A stretch of DNA of 64,000 nucleotides from Agrypnia vestita (lineage: Eukaryota; Arthropoda; Insecta; Trichoptera; Phryganeidae), in the NCBI GenBank assembly GCA_016648135.1, contig JADDOH010000472.1, positions 62,001 to 126,000 of the forward strand. Direction: 5' to 3'. Positions within the stretch are counted from its first letter, which is position 1. Every line of letters starts with the position of its first letter. The notes under the pieces are model-generated. The model had not been told where the DNA came from. It saw nothing but the letters and a program-made list of their open reading frames with translations, and searched no databases. Positions 33,925 through 44,890 of this stretch are shown here, piece by piece. A program made the translations under genes and the position numbers.

Positions 33925-34265
33925 TCATCTCATCTTCTTCCCCTTGCAATTCGGGTCGGGGACCCGTTGCATCGACAAGGAGCCTCCATTCGTCCCTGTC
34001 TTAGGCTAATTGTGCGGCCTCCTTCTACTGTATTCCCATCCTTTCCTCACACAGTTTCTGGAGTTGCCTCGCCCGACTGTGTCTGGGGCGGCCCACTGGA
34101 CGTCTTCCCTCAGGAATCGCACTCAGTATTTTCCTAGGAATTCGGTTATCAGACATTCTTAGTACGTGCCAGCTCAGTTGCGATCTTTCTATGAAGAGTA
34201 GCGGTGGTTCAATGTTTAGATCGTCTCGGATCGAGTTTCTTTCGGACTCTAGAGAGTGTTCGTTC
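33925..34265 (-). pseudogene. LINE ORF2 C-terminal tail
   Basis: The minus strand reads SDNRIPRKILSAIPEGRRP followed by VGRP, the C-terminal tail of non-LTR ORF2 proteins. It belongs to the same family as 18130-18620, which has RIPRRILLATLEGRRPVGCP at the same place. The reading breaks after a few dozen codons. Confidence 0.6.
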
Positions 34266-34269
34266 GTTT

Positions 34270-34650
34270 AGCATTCATATCTGGTGACCGTACGTAGGTA
34301 AGCGTAAATAAATAAATAAATACCAACCGGAACAGGATTATCACAACTCTTTTGCAACGGATTAAAATTATATTACGACTTTCAATAACAGACAAGATAT
34401 GTGAACACTGACAATTCTTAAAAAGGAGTGACAAATTTACTGTGCCGAATGCAAACGTAACAAGGACAGTTCTGTTGTTGAATTATCCGTTGTTAAGATA
34501 TTGTAAGTTCTTCAAATTTATTTAAATATCTAAAAAAACTCCATCTAGCGTTGTTCCGTATTTCATCGGATTTCATTTGGATTATCTGACATAATAAAAT
34601 TGAATTTTGATTTAAAATAACATTTTCGTAACATGCAGCACAAATTGTAT
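34270..34650. other. Intergenic, nothing recognised
   Basis: Includes a short TAAA run at 34309-34322; otherwise featureless. Confidence 0.3.
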
Positions 34651-34654
34651 ATAA

Positions 34655-34830
34655 ATTAGCAGGTAAGCAATTGGCTATCGTCGATTGCTATCGGCTGTCG
34701 CCGATTGCTTTCTACTAGGTCCTGCGGGCGGCTTTTATGGCCGCATCGCGGAAAATGACGGCCGCTTCGCGGCCAATTGTGTTTGCTGTATGCTAGGCCC
34801 TGCGGGAGCCTAGTCTGCATTATATACTCT
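34655..34830. repeat. GC-rich dispersed repeat I, copy 1
   Basis: Contains GGCTGTCGCCGATTGCTT, CTAGG.CCTGCGGGCGG and paired GGCCGC words. The GGCTGTCGCCGATCAGCTGC and CTAGGCCCTACGGGCGG block recurs at 62590-62630. Imperfect internal duplication (two CCTGCGGG blocks). Confidence 0.5.
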
Positions 34831-34894
34831 GTATCATGGTGCATTTTTCGAGAACAATTGCATATTGATCATATTAAATAACCATTCCAATTGT

Positions 34895-34960
34895 AATAAT
34901 TTCGTTGTCTGTCTGTCCGTCCGTCTGTCCCCACTTCGTGTACCGTCCGTAACTTCTTTA
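34895..34960 (-). repeat. Repeat B end fragment (inverted)
   Basis: The reverse complement has TTACGGACGGTACACGAAGT and GGACAGACGGACGGACAGAC followed by AACGAAATTATT, the 3' end of family B. Confidence 0.5.
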
Positions 34961-36190
34961 TAGTAATTGTTTTCGAAAATTTCTTTTTTACGATTTTTTT
35001 TCAAACATTTATTTTTTCAAAAAAAAATTCTTTTCGAATTTTTTTTTGACGGCTTACTGCTAGTTAAAAATAAAAAATTACAATATTTTTTATAAAAAAA
35101 ATTATATGAAAAATTTTAGTAGTACCTACTTAGAGAATTACGTGTAAGCAGATATTGATTTTTATACCGCTAGAATATTTCAACTACTAATCAATAAAAA
35201 ATCTGAAATTCATACACGTAAAATACGTCATTCAGTTAAATATGGAACAAAGGTCATCTGAAACCGATTGGCGGAAAATATAAAGTTCTTATACAAAGTT
35301 CCAATCTCACTCCAGACCAGCAAGTTAGTCCTGTCCTTATAGCACAAGCGTTTAGCTCACTTTGAAAATAGTGAGAATGTCGATGTGACACCTATTCCGG
35401 GTTCGCATCTCTATTTTTAAAAAAATAAGTAGACACTGGCATTTTCGTCCCTTACGTGGATTTTGCCGTGTGATTTATTTTCATGAAAAAGCGTTTGTCT
35501 TATAGACAAAAATATTTATATTGAAAATATTTATATTTATTTACTAGAGTCATGCAGGCAATCGGTAGTGCAATTTAAGCTTTTAAAAGCTAAATTTTGG
35601 CATGGTCCTTAATATAATTATTCAAAATAAAATTTCTAAAGTCACCATCGATCCGAGGTATGCTAAGCTTTAAAACAAAATATGGTTGCTTTTTTATTAC
35701 CTTTGATCCTTTTTTTGACCAAAGTTCTACGCCAAAATTGTTCGTTACTAAACGGGAGCAAAACTTGAAAAATATTGGCATTAATGGATTAACCCTGAAG
35801 TGGTGTTTCGGACAGGAATTAGAAGTTCGAAACGATCGCCGTGGAACGGTGGCGTCATCACGAAACAATGCCAGTTTTGAATGTTTATGTAAACAGATGA
35901 AATAAAAGACTTTATGTGACACACTATTTTTTGGACTCTATGAATAATGTTTATTATTATAGATTTAAATATTGACATATACAATGTAATATTTATGGAT
36001 TTTTGTCACATCTTTTATTTTTTAATAAAGAGAGTAAATCGCTTGCAAAGCGATAGACGATGCGCTTTTCGAAGCAATCAGCCGTTCGCGGCATTTTTGA
36101 CTGACATATGGTCAGTATGGAAATCGAAATATTTTCCAAATATTTCTGGAATTTGACCCGCTCACGAGGCGTGATAATTTAGACTGGTAT
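34961..36190. other. Mostly unrecognised, AT-rich
   Basis: 35330-35440 shares GAAAATAGTGAGAATGTCGA-like and GCATCTCTATTTTTAAAAAA words with 21390-21450 and has a B-box-like GGGTTCGCATC, so it is probably a SINE H-related fragment. Nothing else is supported. Confidence 0.35.
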
Positions 36191-36204
36191 ATACATTTCC
36201 GAGA

Positions 36205-36343
36205 ACCAGCCAATTGGGTGCGCCCGGCTGGTATTCCGAAGATTAAAGTGGGGCGGCAGGCTGCAGACTGACCGTTCCCCATATCGCTTGCATCTGATTT
36301 ACGGGTACCCAGCCCGTAAAATCAGAGTCTTGTCGCACAAGAC
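36205..36343 (+). ncRNA. Cluster of three stem-loops (candidate structured element)
   Basis: Three inverted repeats follow each other: ACCAGCC/GGCTGGT (36205-36211 with 36226-36232), TCTGATTTACGGG/CCCGTAAAATCAGA (36293-36305 with 36313-36326, one bulged A, 7-nt loop) and GTCTTGT/ACAAGAC (36327-36333 with 36337-36343, CGC loop). The last two abut directly. The block is GC-richer than its surroundings. It could be a transcribed structured RNA or the end of a Helitron/other element (a CTGG follows the last hairpin). The class is inferred only from pairing. Confidence 0.3.
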
Positions 36344-36349
36344 CGACTG

Positions 36350-36960
36350 GACGTAGACTGGCGGAGGAGCATCATTACTAAAAAGTGCGTGGAGCACCGT
36401 ACACACAAAATATAAATTAAACTTTACAAAATTCTTCAAAAAATAATTTTTATTAAAAACACAGGAAAAGTCAAGAAACGCATAGAAAACATAAAATGGG
36501 GAATTAAAAATAGTGGCCCTAAAATGGACCTTTTACGCTCAACATAAGCGCAATCGCTAATATCGACCCCACCGGCCGAGCGATACCGTGCCGAAAAAGA
36601 TGACTTTCAGTCAAAATCGAATATTGGCCGCTACAGCAGTCCAATTAAACTAAAACTTTCTTTATTGTATTCTTCCAGTAAATATCTATACAAAAAGTAT
36701 ATATTTACGACTACAAATTACATCAGAAACGTAGGAGGAATTTTGTTTGATAAAATTGTTTATAACTAACATAATATTAATTATTCACTCATTAAAACTA
36801 TAGTCAAAAGACGCCTTATAAAATATACTTCATAATTATTACACAAAAATTCATGTATCTACTTAAGAACTATTTTTTATTGAATTTAATGTAACTAGCC
36901 GATTGCACTCGGTACATAACTTGTAATAACTCTGTTAATACTACCTTGCGGGTCCCATAG
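36350..36960. other. Intergenic, nothing recognised
   Basis: AT-rich with a GC-richer patch at 36540-36640; no ORF or repeat partner seen. Confidence 0.3.
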
Positions 36961-36964
36961 ACTA

Positions 36965-37500
36965 TGTTAGATTATCAGCAAGGTTTAGTCTTGTATAAAT
37001 TAACATGATTTACGTCTCAAAAAGACGATGAAACTATTTTTACGATTTTTTATGTCGGAGCAAAGTGCTTTCTGCCGATCTCCGCAGCCAATCGTCAGAC
37101 TGATTAGTACCAAAATTCACTCAGAGATGGCGCGAGCGCTGAAATCGGCAAAGCAAGCTTTGTGATTGGCTGATTGTTTTACGATGGAGTTATGGAAGGG
37201 ATTTTGTAATTTGGCTATATAAACAGTTTCATAACGGCGAGCAATTCAGTACACCTGAAGGTGCTTTAAGAGCCTATCGGACCACTTTTACCAGTCTTTC
37301 ATTTCTCTCTACCTACAACGACCCTGCTGACTACTTGGACTTTCTCTGGATCTTCTTTGGCCCTTTTAAGGCAACCTCTACTACACCGGCGTTTCTAGAT
37401 TGGTTTTATACGACTTTGCCATCTGAAACTTTCGGTGCGTTTCTTCGAGTTTTGGGCACGTGGAACCAAACTATCTTTTGCGTGTTCCTGTCCGGAACAA
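36965..37500 (+). mobile_element. Probable LTR of an LTR retrotransposon
   Basis: It starts TGTT and ends AACA, giving short inverted termini as in LTRs. It contains a TATA box and initiator at the canonical distance (37216-37250). It is followed after AG by TGGTATCAAAGG, in the place and form of a tRNA primer-binding site. A short frame opens at 37526 and stops after 27 codons. No second LTR, gag or pol is visible, so this is a truncated copy. Boundaries are inferred. Confidence 0.45.
37216..37250 (+). promoter_or_regulatory. TATA box plus TCAGT initiator
   Basis: TATATAAA at 37216-37223 and TTCAGTA at 37245-37251, with the initiator A at 37248 (32 bp from the TATA start). This is the standard arthropod RNA polymerase II core promoter, here within the probable LTR. 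Confidence 0.5.
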
Positions 37501-37735
37501 GTGGTATCAAAGGTACTTAAATATATGGAAAAAATAAAATGCACCACGAAACTATGCAATTCTGTTAGTGATCCTGAATATATAAAGTTTAGCACACCAA
37601 AGGGATGATGCTAAACGTTTTCTGTTTTTTAATTTTTATTTAAAAAAAAATATAGATACGCGAACACAGAATACATATCGTATCAATATTCTTACTATTT
37701 TAAAAATAAGCTAAAAGCTTGTGCTATGAAAATAC

Positions 37736-37850
37736 GACTGACGTGTTGGTATCCTGGAATGTGGCTCGAACCACCAATCACCATTACTAGGCGAGCGTCA
37801 TGATCGTTGCACCAACAAGTTATACCTAGCGTCGCGGATAGTGACACAAA
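37736..37850 (-). repeat. SINE H, minus-strand copy
   Basis: On the minus strand GCTCGCCTAGTAATGGTGAT is followed by GGTGGTTCGAGCCAC (B-box) and ATTCCAGGATACCAA; the related plus-strand copy is at 21296. tRNA-derived head without acceptor pairing. Confidence 0.45.
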
Positions 37851-38129
37851 AATCATCATGATACAGTTATTATCCATACAGATACTACATGGGAAAAGAA
37901 ATACGGAAAAGCTGAAAAAAAATTAGGAAAAAAATAAATCAATGTCAATAAAATGAAATACCTCACCTTTAGCATAAATGAAGTAAGTAAACCATCACGT
38001 TCTCCCGTACGCACTCGTGACGTTAGTAGCACTGTGATGGCAAATGTAAAACATCGGGACACTCCGAAACTATTGCATTAACACGCTAACTGGTAAACTT
38101 GGAAAACTCTTGCTCTGCTTCAAAGAATG

Positions 38130-38290
38130 TGTTGAACTTAAACCAGCTGCGCAAAATTTATTTCGCACTCTGTCAGAAAAACGTAGGTATAGTGGGCTGT
38201 GGAGGAGCAGCTATTGCCATACTTGATCCGCTGATGAAAACTGTATCACGAATGATTTTTAATCACAAACTTCATTCCATAAGCTAAAGG
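38130..38290 (+). pseudogene. LINE ORF2 C-terminal fragment
   Basis: The + strand reads LRKIYFALCQKNVG, then GCGGAAIAILDPLMKTVSRM. It aligns with RRIVYYALCHSLIN, WGGAACTILDSLSKAQKM of the LINE ORF2 near 27970-28080, so it is a distant relative of that family. About 50 codons survive. Confidence 0.6.
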
Positions 38291-38449
38291 TATTAAATAT
38301 AAGGCAGCTATTTAAAACGTTGTTTAAAGACTTGCTTGAAAACAAAGGTTGGGCTTGTCACCGGCAGGATTTTTCTTTATGTATTATAACCTTTTTGATG
38401 TTTCTATATGAAGAATAAGTCTCATTGTTTTAATACAAAACAACATAAT

Positions 38450-39650
38450 TCTTCTTCTTCTTCTTTAGCCGTTTTCCCTCCACTGATGGATGTAGGCCTC
38501 TTCCATTTTCCTCCACTCATCTCTGTTTCTCCCCCTTCGTACACAGGTTCTTCCTGCTTGCTGGACTATGTCATCAGACCACCTTTTGGGAGGTCTTCCG
38601 ACGCTTCTATTTTTCGTCCAGGGCCTCCTCTGTAGGATTCTGGGTGCCCATCTAGTATCCTCCTGTCGAGCCATATGTCCAGCCCACTACCATTTTAGTT
38701 TCGCAATACGGTCCATAATATCGGCAACTTTTGTTCGGCGTCTTATTTCTTCATTTATGATTTTATCTCGAAGGCTCACGCCGAGCATCTATCTGCCTTT
38801 CCATGGCCCGCTGTGTACATTTTAATTTGTGTTTGCTTTTTCTGTTAGTGTTGTTCTAGGCCATATGTCAACATCGGTAGGATACACGTATCGAACATTT
38901 TTCTTTTCAGGCATACTGGGATTTCTTTATTTTCAAACAAGTATTTAAATTTACCAAATGCTGTCCAGCCCAGACCTATTCTTCTTGGTAGTTGTGCTGT
39001 TTGGTTTTATTTTCCCAGCTTTATTTTATGACCAAGGTACACATATTCGTCAATTGTTTCTATTTTCCAATTATTTATTGTGAATTTATGTTTGGATGTG
39101 GTCAAAATTTTTGTTTTTTGTATGTTCATTTCCCAAACCTGTTGCTTTCGATGCTTCTTGCAATTCTCTGGTCATAGATTCCAATTCTCTTACATTATTG
39201 CTAAAAATCACTATATCGTCTGCAAACCTGAGGTGGCTCAGATAGGTACCGTTAGTCTTTACTTCTTTATTTTCCCAATTTAGGTTTTTGAAAATGTCTT
39301 CCAAGGCAAGTGTAAAGAGCTTTGGTGAGATAGTATCACCTTGTCGCACACCTTTTCCGATTTTGAAACATTCTGTCTTCGTGTCTTCATCTATTGTCAC
39401 GCTCATGGTTGCATTTTCATATATGTATTTTATCAGTCTCGTATATTTTGAGTCGATTCGTCCGCTTTTGTGATCGCTCACGTCTCGATTGAATCGAATG
39501 CCTTTTTATAATCAATAAAGGTCATATGGAGAGTGATATTATATTCTGTTGCGTTTTCAATGAGTAATCGAATTGTTTGTATGTGGTCCTTTGGGACACC
39601 AAAGTCTCTTCGAAACCCAGCTTGTTCTATTGGTTGGTACTGGTCAAATT
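38450..39650 (-). pseudogene. RTE-clade LINE reverse transcriptase and C-terminus, broken
   Basis: From high to low coordinates on the minus strand: PIEQAGFRRDFGVPKDHIQT, then FIDYKKAFDSIET (motif A) with a frameshift/stop near 39480. Next come KYTRLIKYIYENATMSV, KGVRQGDTISPKLFTLALED and LRFADDIVIFSNN (catalytic FADD kept). After a degraded stretch comes the C-terminal tail WAPRILQRRPWTKNRSVGRP, ending EEAYIHQWRENG plus stop at 38465. An (AGA)n tail follows at 38453-38464, the usual RTE ending. The endonuclease is absent, so this is a 5'-truncated, frameshifted insertion. The related fossil at 30245-31222 is in the same orientation. Confidence 0.82.
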
Positions 39651-39659
39651 TATATTACA

Positions 39660-40380
39660 AAATTATATACAACATAATTATTAAAACGGAATAGAATGCA
39701 TTTCGTAATAATAAAAAAATAGTACACCAGCATTATTTTTTCGTTTGTTGATATAATCTACGTAGGTACTTGTAAGACTCTTTATGTGTTTATTATGAAG
39801 TTCATCGTGTTTATATTTATTTATTGTATGTTGTATTATTTAAATTCCTAGATACAATTTTTTTATATTGCCAATTAATGGCTCGTTATAGGTTCTGTTT
39901 AGTAAGATATTCATCCAAAAATAATAATCTTGTATTGTTAAAAGTAAAAAATAAATAAATAAAATAAATTTTATCTTACGGTTTTTGGAAGACACCAGTA
40001 GCTACCGTTTAAGAGTAAAACTCCGAAAAAAACTTATTATATGCATGAAAACTTGACCGTTTATATATTGTACGTATATAAATCATATGTAATATAATAA
40101 TATATAATATAATGACCAACATTGTTGCTCAGAGAAGTAAAAATAAAGGCATTAAAGACTCGTTATTAGTATAAAGGACTAAAATAACATTTGTTTAGTA
40201 ATACTTGAATAAAATACTACATATTATATAATATTAACTGCCTCCATCGATGCTGCTTCATGTATTTTGGATGTATTTATAAATATTTAATATCCTCGCT
40301 TTGTCCAAACAAACGTCTTCCTCTTCCTAACTTTGTAGCCTCAGACACGGTCATCTTATTTTCATATTACACAAATTATT
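39660..40380. other. Intergenic, nothing recognised
   Basis: Very AT-rich; no supported feature. Confidence 0.35.
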
Positions 40381-40399
40381 TGTTTATGTGTTAGTTCTG

Positions 40400-41700
40400 G
40401 CACTCTTATATGGTGGAACCTGCGCGCGAATAGTTTCCCACCGTCGTGGCGAGGGTTAACGCGCGGCAGCGGCAGTCGCGAAGGGCCGCGGCCCAAGGCC
40501 GAGGGCCGCTCCTACCTGCTCTCCCCGCTGCTCCCCCACTGCGCAACAGACTCGACTTATTATTGTCTATAAATACTTTTGCACGTTTTGAAGAGACCAT
40601 TTTCTCTCACAACCGGAAGAAGAAAAATCTTCCACGCTGTAGAAAAAATGAAACGCGCGGTATTACAAAAAAGTAAGTCACAATACAAATAATATTACAT
40701 ACTCTACAAGCTAAGGACTAGCACCGAAATTCCACTCAAATATAATTGTTTAATTTTCTAATTACGCTTCGTTTGTCGCGCGTTGAATTCTCCGCACTTT
40801 GCCGCGGCGTTGTTGTAGAGAATACGGTTTCGGTATTCGAGGGTAGAAAAGTGGAAAGAACACCGCGTCGGTGAATTCGAGCATCGAACTAACGGGAGAG
40901 ATATGCCGATTTGGCGAATATCACAAAAGAAAAACACCATTCGCTTCGGTGTCGACGACTGCGACTTTGATCGAATGTTCGCAATGAGGTGACCGGCGGA
41001 GCGGAGGCGTGCCGAGCGGCGGCTGCAGCCAGCAGCCAGCGGCCAGCACCGGCAGTCGGCCACCAGCTCTGCCGAGCGCACCTCCTGCCGCGCGACACAC
41101 AGGTACACTCGCTTCTGCACTTAAAGGACTTGTATGTAACGGTAGTGATTTTGTGAATATACTCGGGGTGCTGTGTAGTGAATACTCGTTACCGGAGGAA
41201 GTGTTCCTATCAAATAATGTTTACTCTACGTCGGTGTTTATCGGCATCGACCTGTCCCAGCTGTACTCGCGTGCGGAGGTAAACGATGAATCGGCGCGCC
41301 GCGGGCGTTCCTTCCGCCGGGACGCTGGGCGGGAACGTTGGTCTCTAATATGTCATCCCTCCGTTCGACCAATTTTCCGACATGGACATTTACGCATCCA
41401 CCTTCGGGACTTACCAGGAACGTAACTGCATGTACAATTCGGCGCTAATGTGAGCTTATTTGTCTCTATTTCTCATTCTGGCGAAGATATCTTTATAAAT
41501 CTAAATTACCGGCACGACTCGATATACGCAAAATAAATAACAACAGTACAAAATGTCTACATTTACACTTTAACGCGGAATTAATTACAGCGAACACCGC
41601 TCTCCCACTCTCTCCCGTTAGCTCCGCCGGTGCCCGGAAGGGAGCCGACGGGAGGGTAGGCACCCTCGCGCGACCCTCCTCTTTACATCTGCCCGATGTG
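40400..41700. promoter_or_regulatory. CpG/GC-rich islets, candidate promoter region
   Basis: 40420-40550, 40985-41110, 41270-41350 and 41590-41690 are strongly GC- and CpG-rich inside AT-rich DNA. Splice-donor-like words occur (ACACAG|GTACAC near 41101, GCTAAT|GTGAGC near 41446). In insects such islets often mark promoters and 5' exons. Which gene it would serve is unknown: the nearest recognised gene downstream on + begins coding at 55079. No core promoter element was pinned down. Confidence 0.3.
41382..41446 (+). other. Candidate short first coding exon or upstream ORF
   Basis: An ATG in good context (CCGACATGG) opens a frame reading MDIYASTFGTYQERNCMYNS plus ALM, then TGA. A splice donor GTGAGC overlaps the end (AT|GTGAGC), so it may be the first 22 codons of a spliced product or a short upstream ORF. 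It cannot join in frame to the exon at 55036, because a stop follows immediately. No protein family recognised. Confidence 0.2.
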
Positions 41701-41709
41701 TCGGCGATA

Positions 41710-43860
41710 GATGGACCTTACGTATAAATGCCTACACAAAACCGTCGTAAAATATTATGTACATGCTCGTTACTTGACAGATACTAAAAACAGCAATCCC
41801 GCAAAAAATAAAATAGAGAAAAGTGCGACATCACGATAAAATATCCAGAATGCGCGTATTTCTAAAATAGCGTCAGAATTGGAATAACATTTGTGCATTT
41901 TCTATTCGTAGTCTAGTCGGAGCGAGTACTCTCTGCGGTTTTTCCACTTAGTGTACGTACTTTAAGAGCCTACCTAGTTAGTGTCTTCACTTTTACATTC
42001 TTTCAATCACATTAACATTCTTGCTACAATAATTTAAATACACGGTTTAAATTAGATGGACAAGCGACAGGTGACCATACTTTTATAATTATAATTTAGT
42101 GTAATTTTTGTCGTCCGGTGCGGAAGGATTTCTGTGAAGAGATATATAAAAGGTTATAAATATATTTTATATATAATATATTCCTGACCTGCGCTGTCTC
42201 AGCGTGTTCGAACATAATTTAAAAAAATAATACTGAGATAATAAAAAAAAAATTCTCACATACGAGTAGATACATACCTGTTGATAATTCCAATTACCTC
42301 CGAGTAGTTATGTTGTAGTGGACTCTCTATTGAAAGTGTTTATCGTTAGAGATAGGAGGTAGATAAACAACAAAGAATGAAATAAATAGAATTCGCTACA
42401 GATTAATGTCGACTGTAAGTATACTTGGTCTTACCTTTTTGAAGAATTTTCATGTACCTATCATAAATAGAATGAGAGAGATTAAATTTAAATTAATAAA
42501 CCCCAATACATTTTTTGTTCAGGGTGTGCATTTTTTAATGGATCCACTCAGAAAAATCATCTTCCACACAATTCAACTGAGAAAAAACACCGATATGGAG
42601 GTGTTATTAAATGTAACGTAGGTATATTAACGTGAACCAAAAGACGTTACAGAGAGTTTGAAATATCGCAAGCAAATTTATTGTATAAATTATATAAAAA
42701 TTAATAGATATTACAAAAATATTAAGCATGAAATTTTGAATCCAACCTAGCTTAATTTTGTTAACTCAAAATAATAAATTGATTATTCTTAAAAGAAGAA
42801 GGAATTTATTTTTTAATAGGTACTAAAAACTCGATAAATCCATCATAAAGGAAGGATGTGGAAAAGTTGATTGCTGAAACTGTGCTCTCCGGAATAAAAC
42901 TTTATGCAGCTTCAATAGCAATAAACAATAGTCGTTACTCGTCGTCCATCTCCGGTGATTGCGCTCACTAGTACCTATACCTATTCATGGCGATGACCGA
43001 TTCCTAATTCGTCTTCTTCTTCTATGCGCAACGTAATCTGAAGCAGAAGTTGCCTCCGATCAATAGTCGAGTTCTCTCGGCAAAGCGTTATGATGTCAGC
43101 ATCGATATAAAAACAAGAATTCCTCCTCATCGCCTAGCCTTGTCTACCCGACTTTCGGATATTTGGCAGGACGGCGAAACGGCATCACAGACCGGTTATG
43201 TCTGGCGATATTCGGCCTCAGCTCCTTGGCTCGAGCCGATCTTCCTAATAAATATAATAAAAAATGGTATATTGTGATTGCTGACGTGAAATGTACCTAC
43301 TCTTTGGTAGCACACCTATAGTGGTACGTGTGCCTATAATATAAGAGTACAATTACTTTATGAAGCTCTCAAAACTCTTATTATTACAGTAGGGACTGCA
43401 GAGAATGGGATGAGACATTAGACAAGTACCTTAGAAAGATCCTTTATCATTAAAACAAATTATTATTTAAAAATTACGCAAAAATGCATCTGTCAATAAA
43501 ATATATTCACTACCGGGACAAGATTTTTTTGATGGATAATTTATTTCTGTGTATTTTTCTAAGCGATTCGCCTAATTTATTTTGGTGTATGATAGCACCT
43601 AATGATGGTGATGCTGGAGAAGTCTCGAGATCCGCTGCAATACCTGACCTTTCAATTAATGAATTACTAAAATATACCGATAAAATTATACGGAACATGT
43701 CTGTTCTCAGATGAAGGATATATTTAATGACGTCGTAGGTTTGGTCTTAAATTATCATTTTATTATGAAAAATAACATCTGTTTTTATTTGAAAAAAAAT
43801 ATTAGGTGAAACCTGTTCTGGAGCGGTTATAATTACCAATTTAATAGTTTAATAATATAA
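41710..43860. other. Intergenic, nothing recognised
   Basis: AT-rich; short frames only. 42950-43230 is less AT-rich but has no motif. Confidence 0.35.
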
Positions 43861-44040
43861 TATAATACTATATAATAGGATGTTACGGAGATTCCATACC
43901 GATTCCGAAAGATCGGAACTTCCGATTGATTTTGAACCTCCGGTTCCGATAAATTGAAATCGGAGGTCGAAGCATAGCGGCGGGATGAAGATAATACCAC
44001 ATTCGACGAAAAAGCAGTTTTGGACAAATTTTTTATATTG

Positions 44041-44295
44041 GAGAGTCTTCTTAACGAGTATAATAGAGAAAAACGTATTCCTATCAGTGACGATCCTTTG
44101 TTATGGTGGAAAGTGAATACAAAATTTCAATCCCTGAAATAAATTGATTGCCCACCAGTATTTGTCGTCTTCACCAAGCTCAGAAGCAGAGAACAAATTT
44201 TTAGTAGTGCTGGCCTAATCTATGACCCGTTGAGAAATAAATCGGACGGAGATAAAGCTGCGAAGCTTTTGTTTATTAAATATATTTTGCTTTAA
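44041..44295 (+). pseudogene. hAT transposase C-terminal (dimerisation) region, frameshifted
   Basis: Across three frames the + strand shows ISDDPLLWWKVNTKFQSLK, then HQYLSSSPSSEAE, then SREQIFSSAGLIYDPLRNKS and AAKLLFIKY before TAA at 44293-44295. The order W...F..L, YL..P.SS..SE, FSSAG.I...R, L.F.K is the hAT C-terminal dimerisation domain. A stop after FQSLK and two frame changes make it non-functional, and the catalytic DDE part is missing. Confidence 0.8.
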
Positions 44296-44346
44296 TTTTT
44301 TGAACACTGACGTAATTTATTGCAAAGAACTCCATTATTTTAAATA

Positions 44347-44520
44347 TAAAAATTCAAAAAAACACAATGTTTTTTATAAGAGTTCAATATTTTATTAGTC
44401 TCTTACAGGACGATCGTTTCGGCTGTTTAGGCCATTATCAACTGATGATAATGGTCTAAACAGTGGATCATGGTCTAAACAGTGGCACAAACATGGACAT
44501 TGTGTTTTTTTGAATTTTTA
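44347..44520. mobile_element. 174-bp TA-flanked inverted-repeat element nested in the hAT
   Basis: TIRs of 24 bp (TAAAAATTCAAAAAAACACA then ATGT) at both ends are perfect complements, with TA on each side (44345-44346, 44521-44522), suggesting a Tc1/mariner-type MITE. Inside, GGTCTAAACAGTG is repeated (about 44449 and 44472) and partly inverted (GTTTAGGCCATTATC, 44427). Confidence 0.65.
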
Positions 44521-44890
44521 TATATTTTGCTTCTTTTGGAGTCAGTTCATTTGATCTAATTTACTACTAGTATCTACTGTTTAAGATTAAAGAAAATTCA
44601 ATTATTTTTATTTTCGACACCAAGGTAGGTGTATTGTTTTTTAAGCCAATATAAATGAAACTGATGAATAATATTTTTTGTAATTTTACTTTACAAGACC
44701 TTCCCTTAACCTCTTTCTCTTCTGCCTTCGCCTTCGATTCCGAGAAACCAAATCTAAAAACTCTGATTCCGAATTCGGTTCCGATAAAGCGTCATCCGTA
44801 ACATCCCTGCTATATAATACGACAGAAAAGAAAATTAGATATAAAAAAATATAGCAAAAAAATAACCCATAAAAACCAAGTTTTTATTAT

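Larger units (their letters stand above)
43876..44809 (+). mobile_element. hAT element, degenerate, with 8-bp target duplication
   Basis: It is flanked by CTATATAA at 43868-43875 and again at 44810-44817, a perfect 8-bp duplication as made by hAT transposases. The ends are inverted repeats: left TAGGATGTTACGGA, right (complement) CAGGGATGTTACGGA, one base missing on the left. Subterminal regions are rich in TTCCGAT/ATCGGA words. The interior has the 3' end of a hAT transposase (44041-44295) and a nested 174-bp element (44347-44520). Confidence 0.85.

Noticed and set aside
40758..41120. 120-codon minus-strand frame
   Set aside because: Opposes the CpG islet, Arg/Cys-rich shadow reading without any motif.
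41009..41425. 138-codon + strand frame in the CpG region
   Set aside because: It needs a GTG start, is low-complexity at the front and matches no family; better explained as open by chance in GC-rich DNA.
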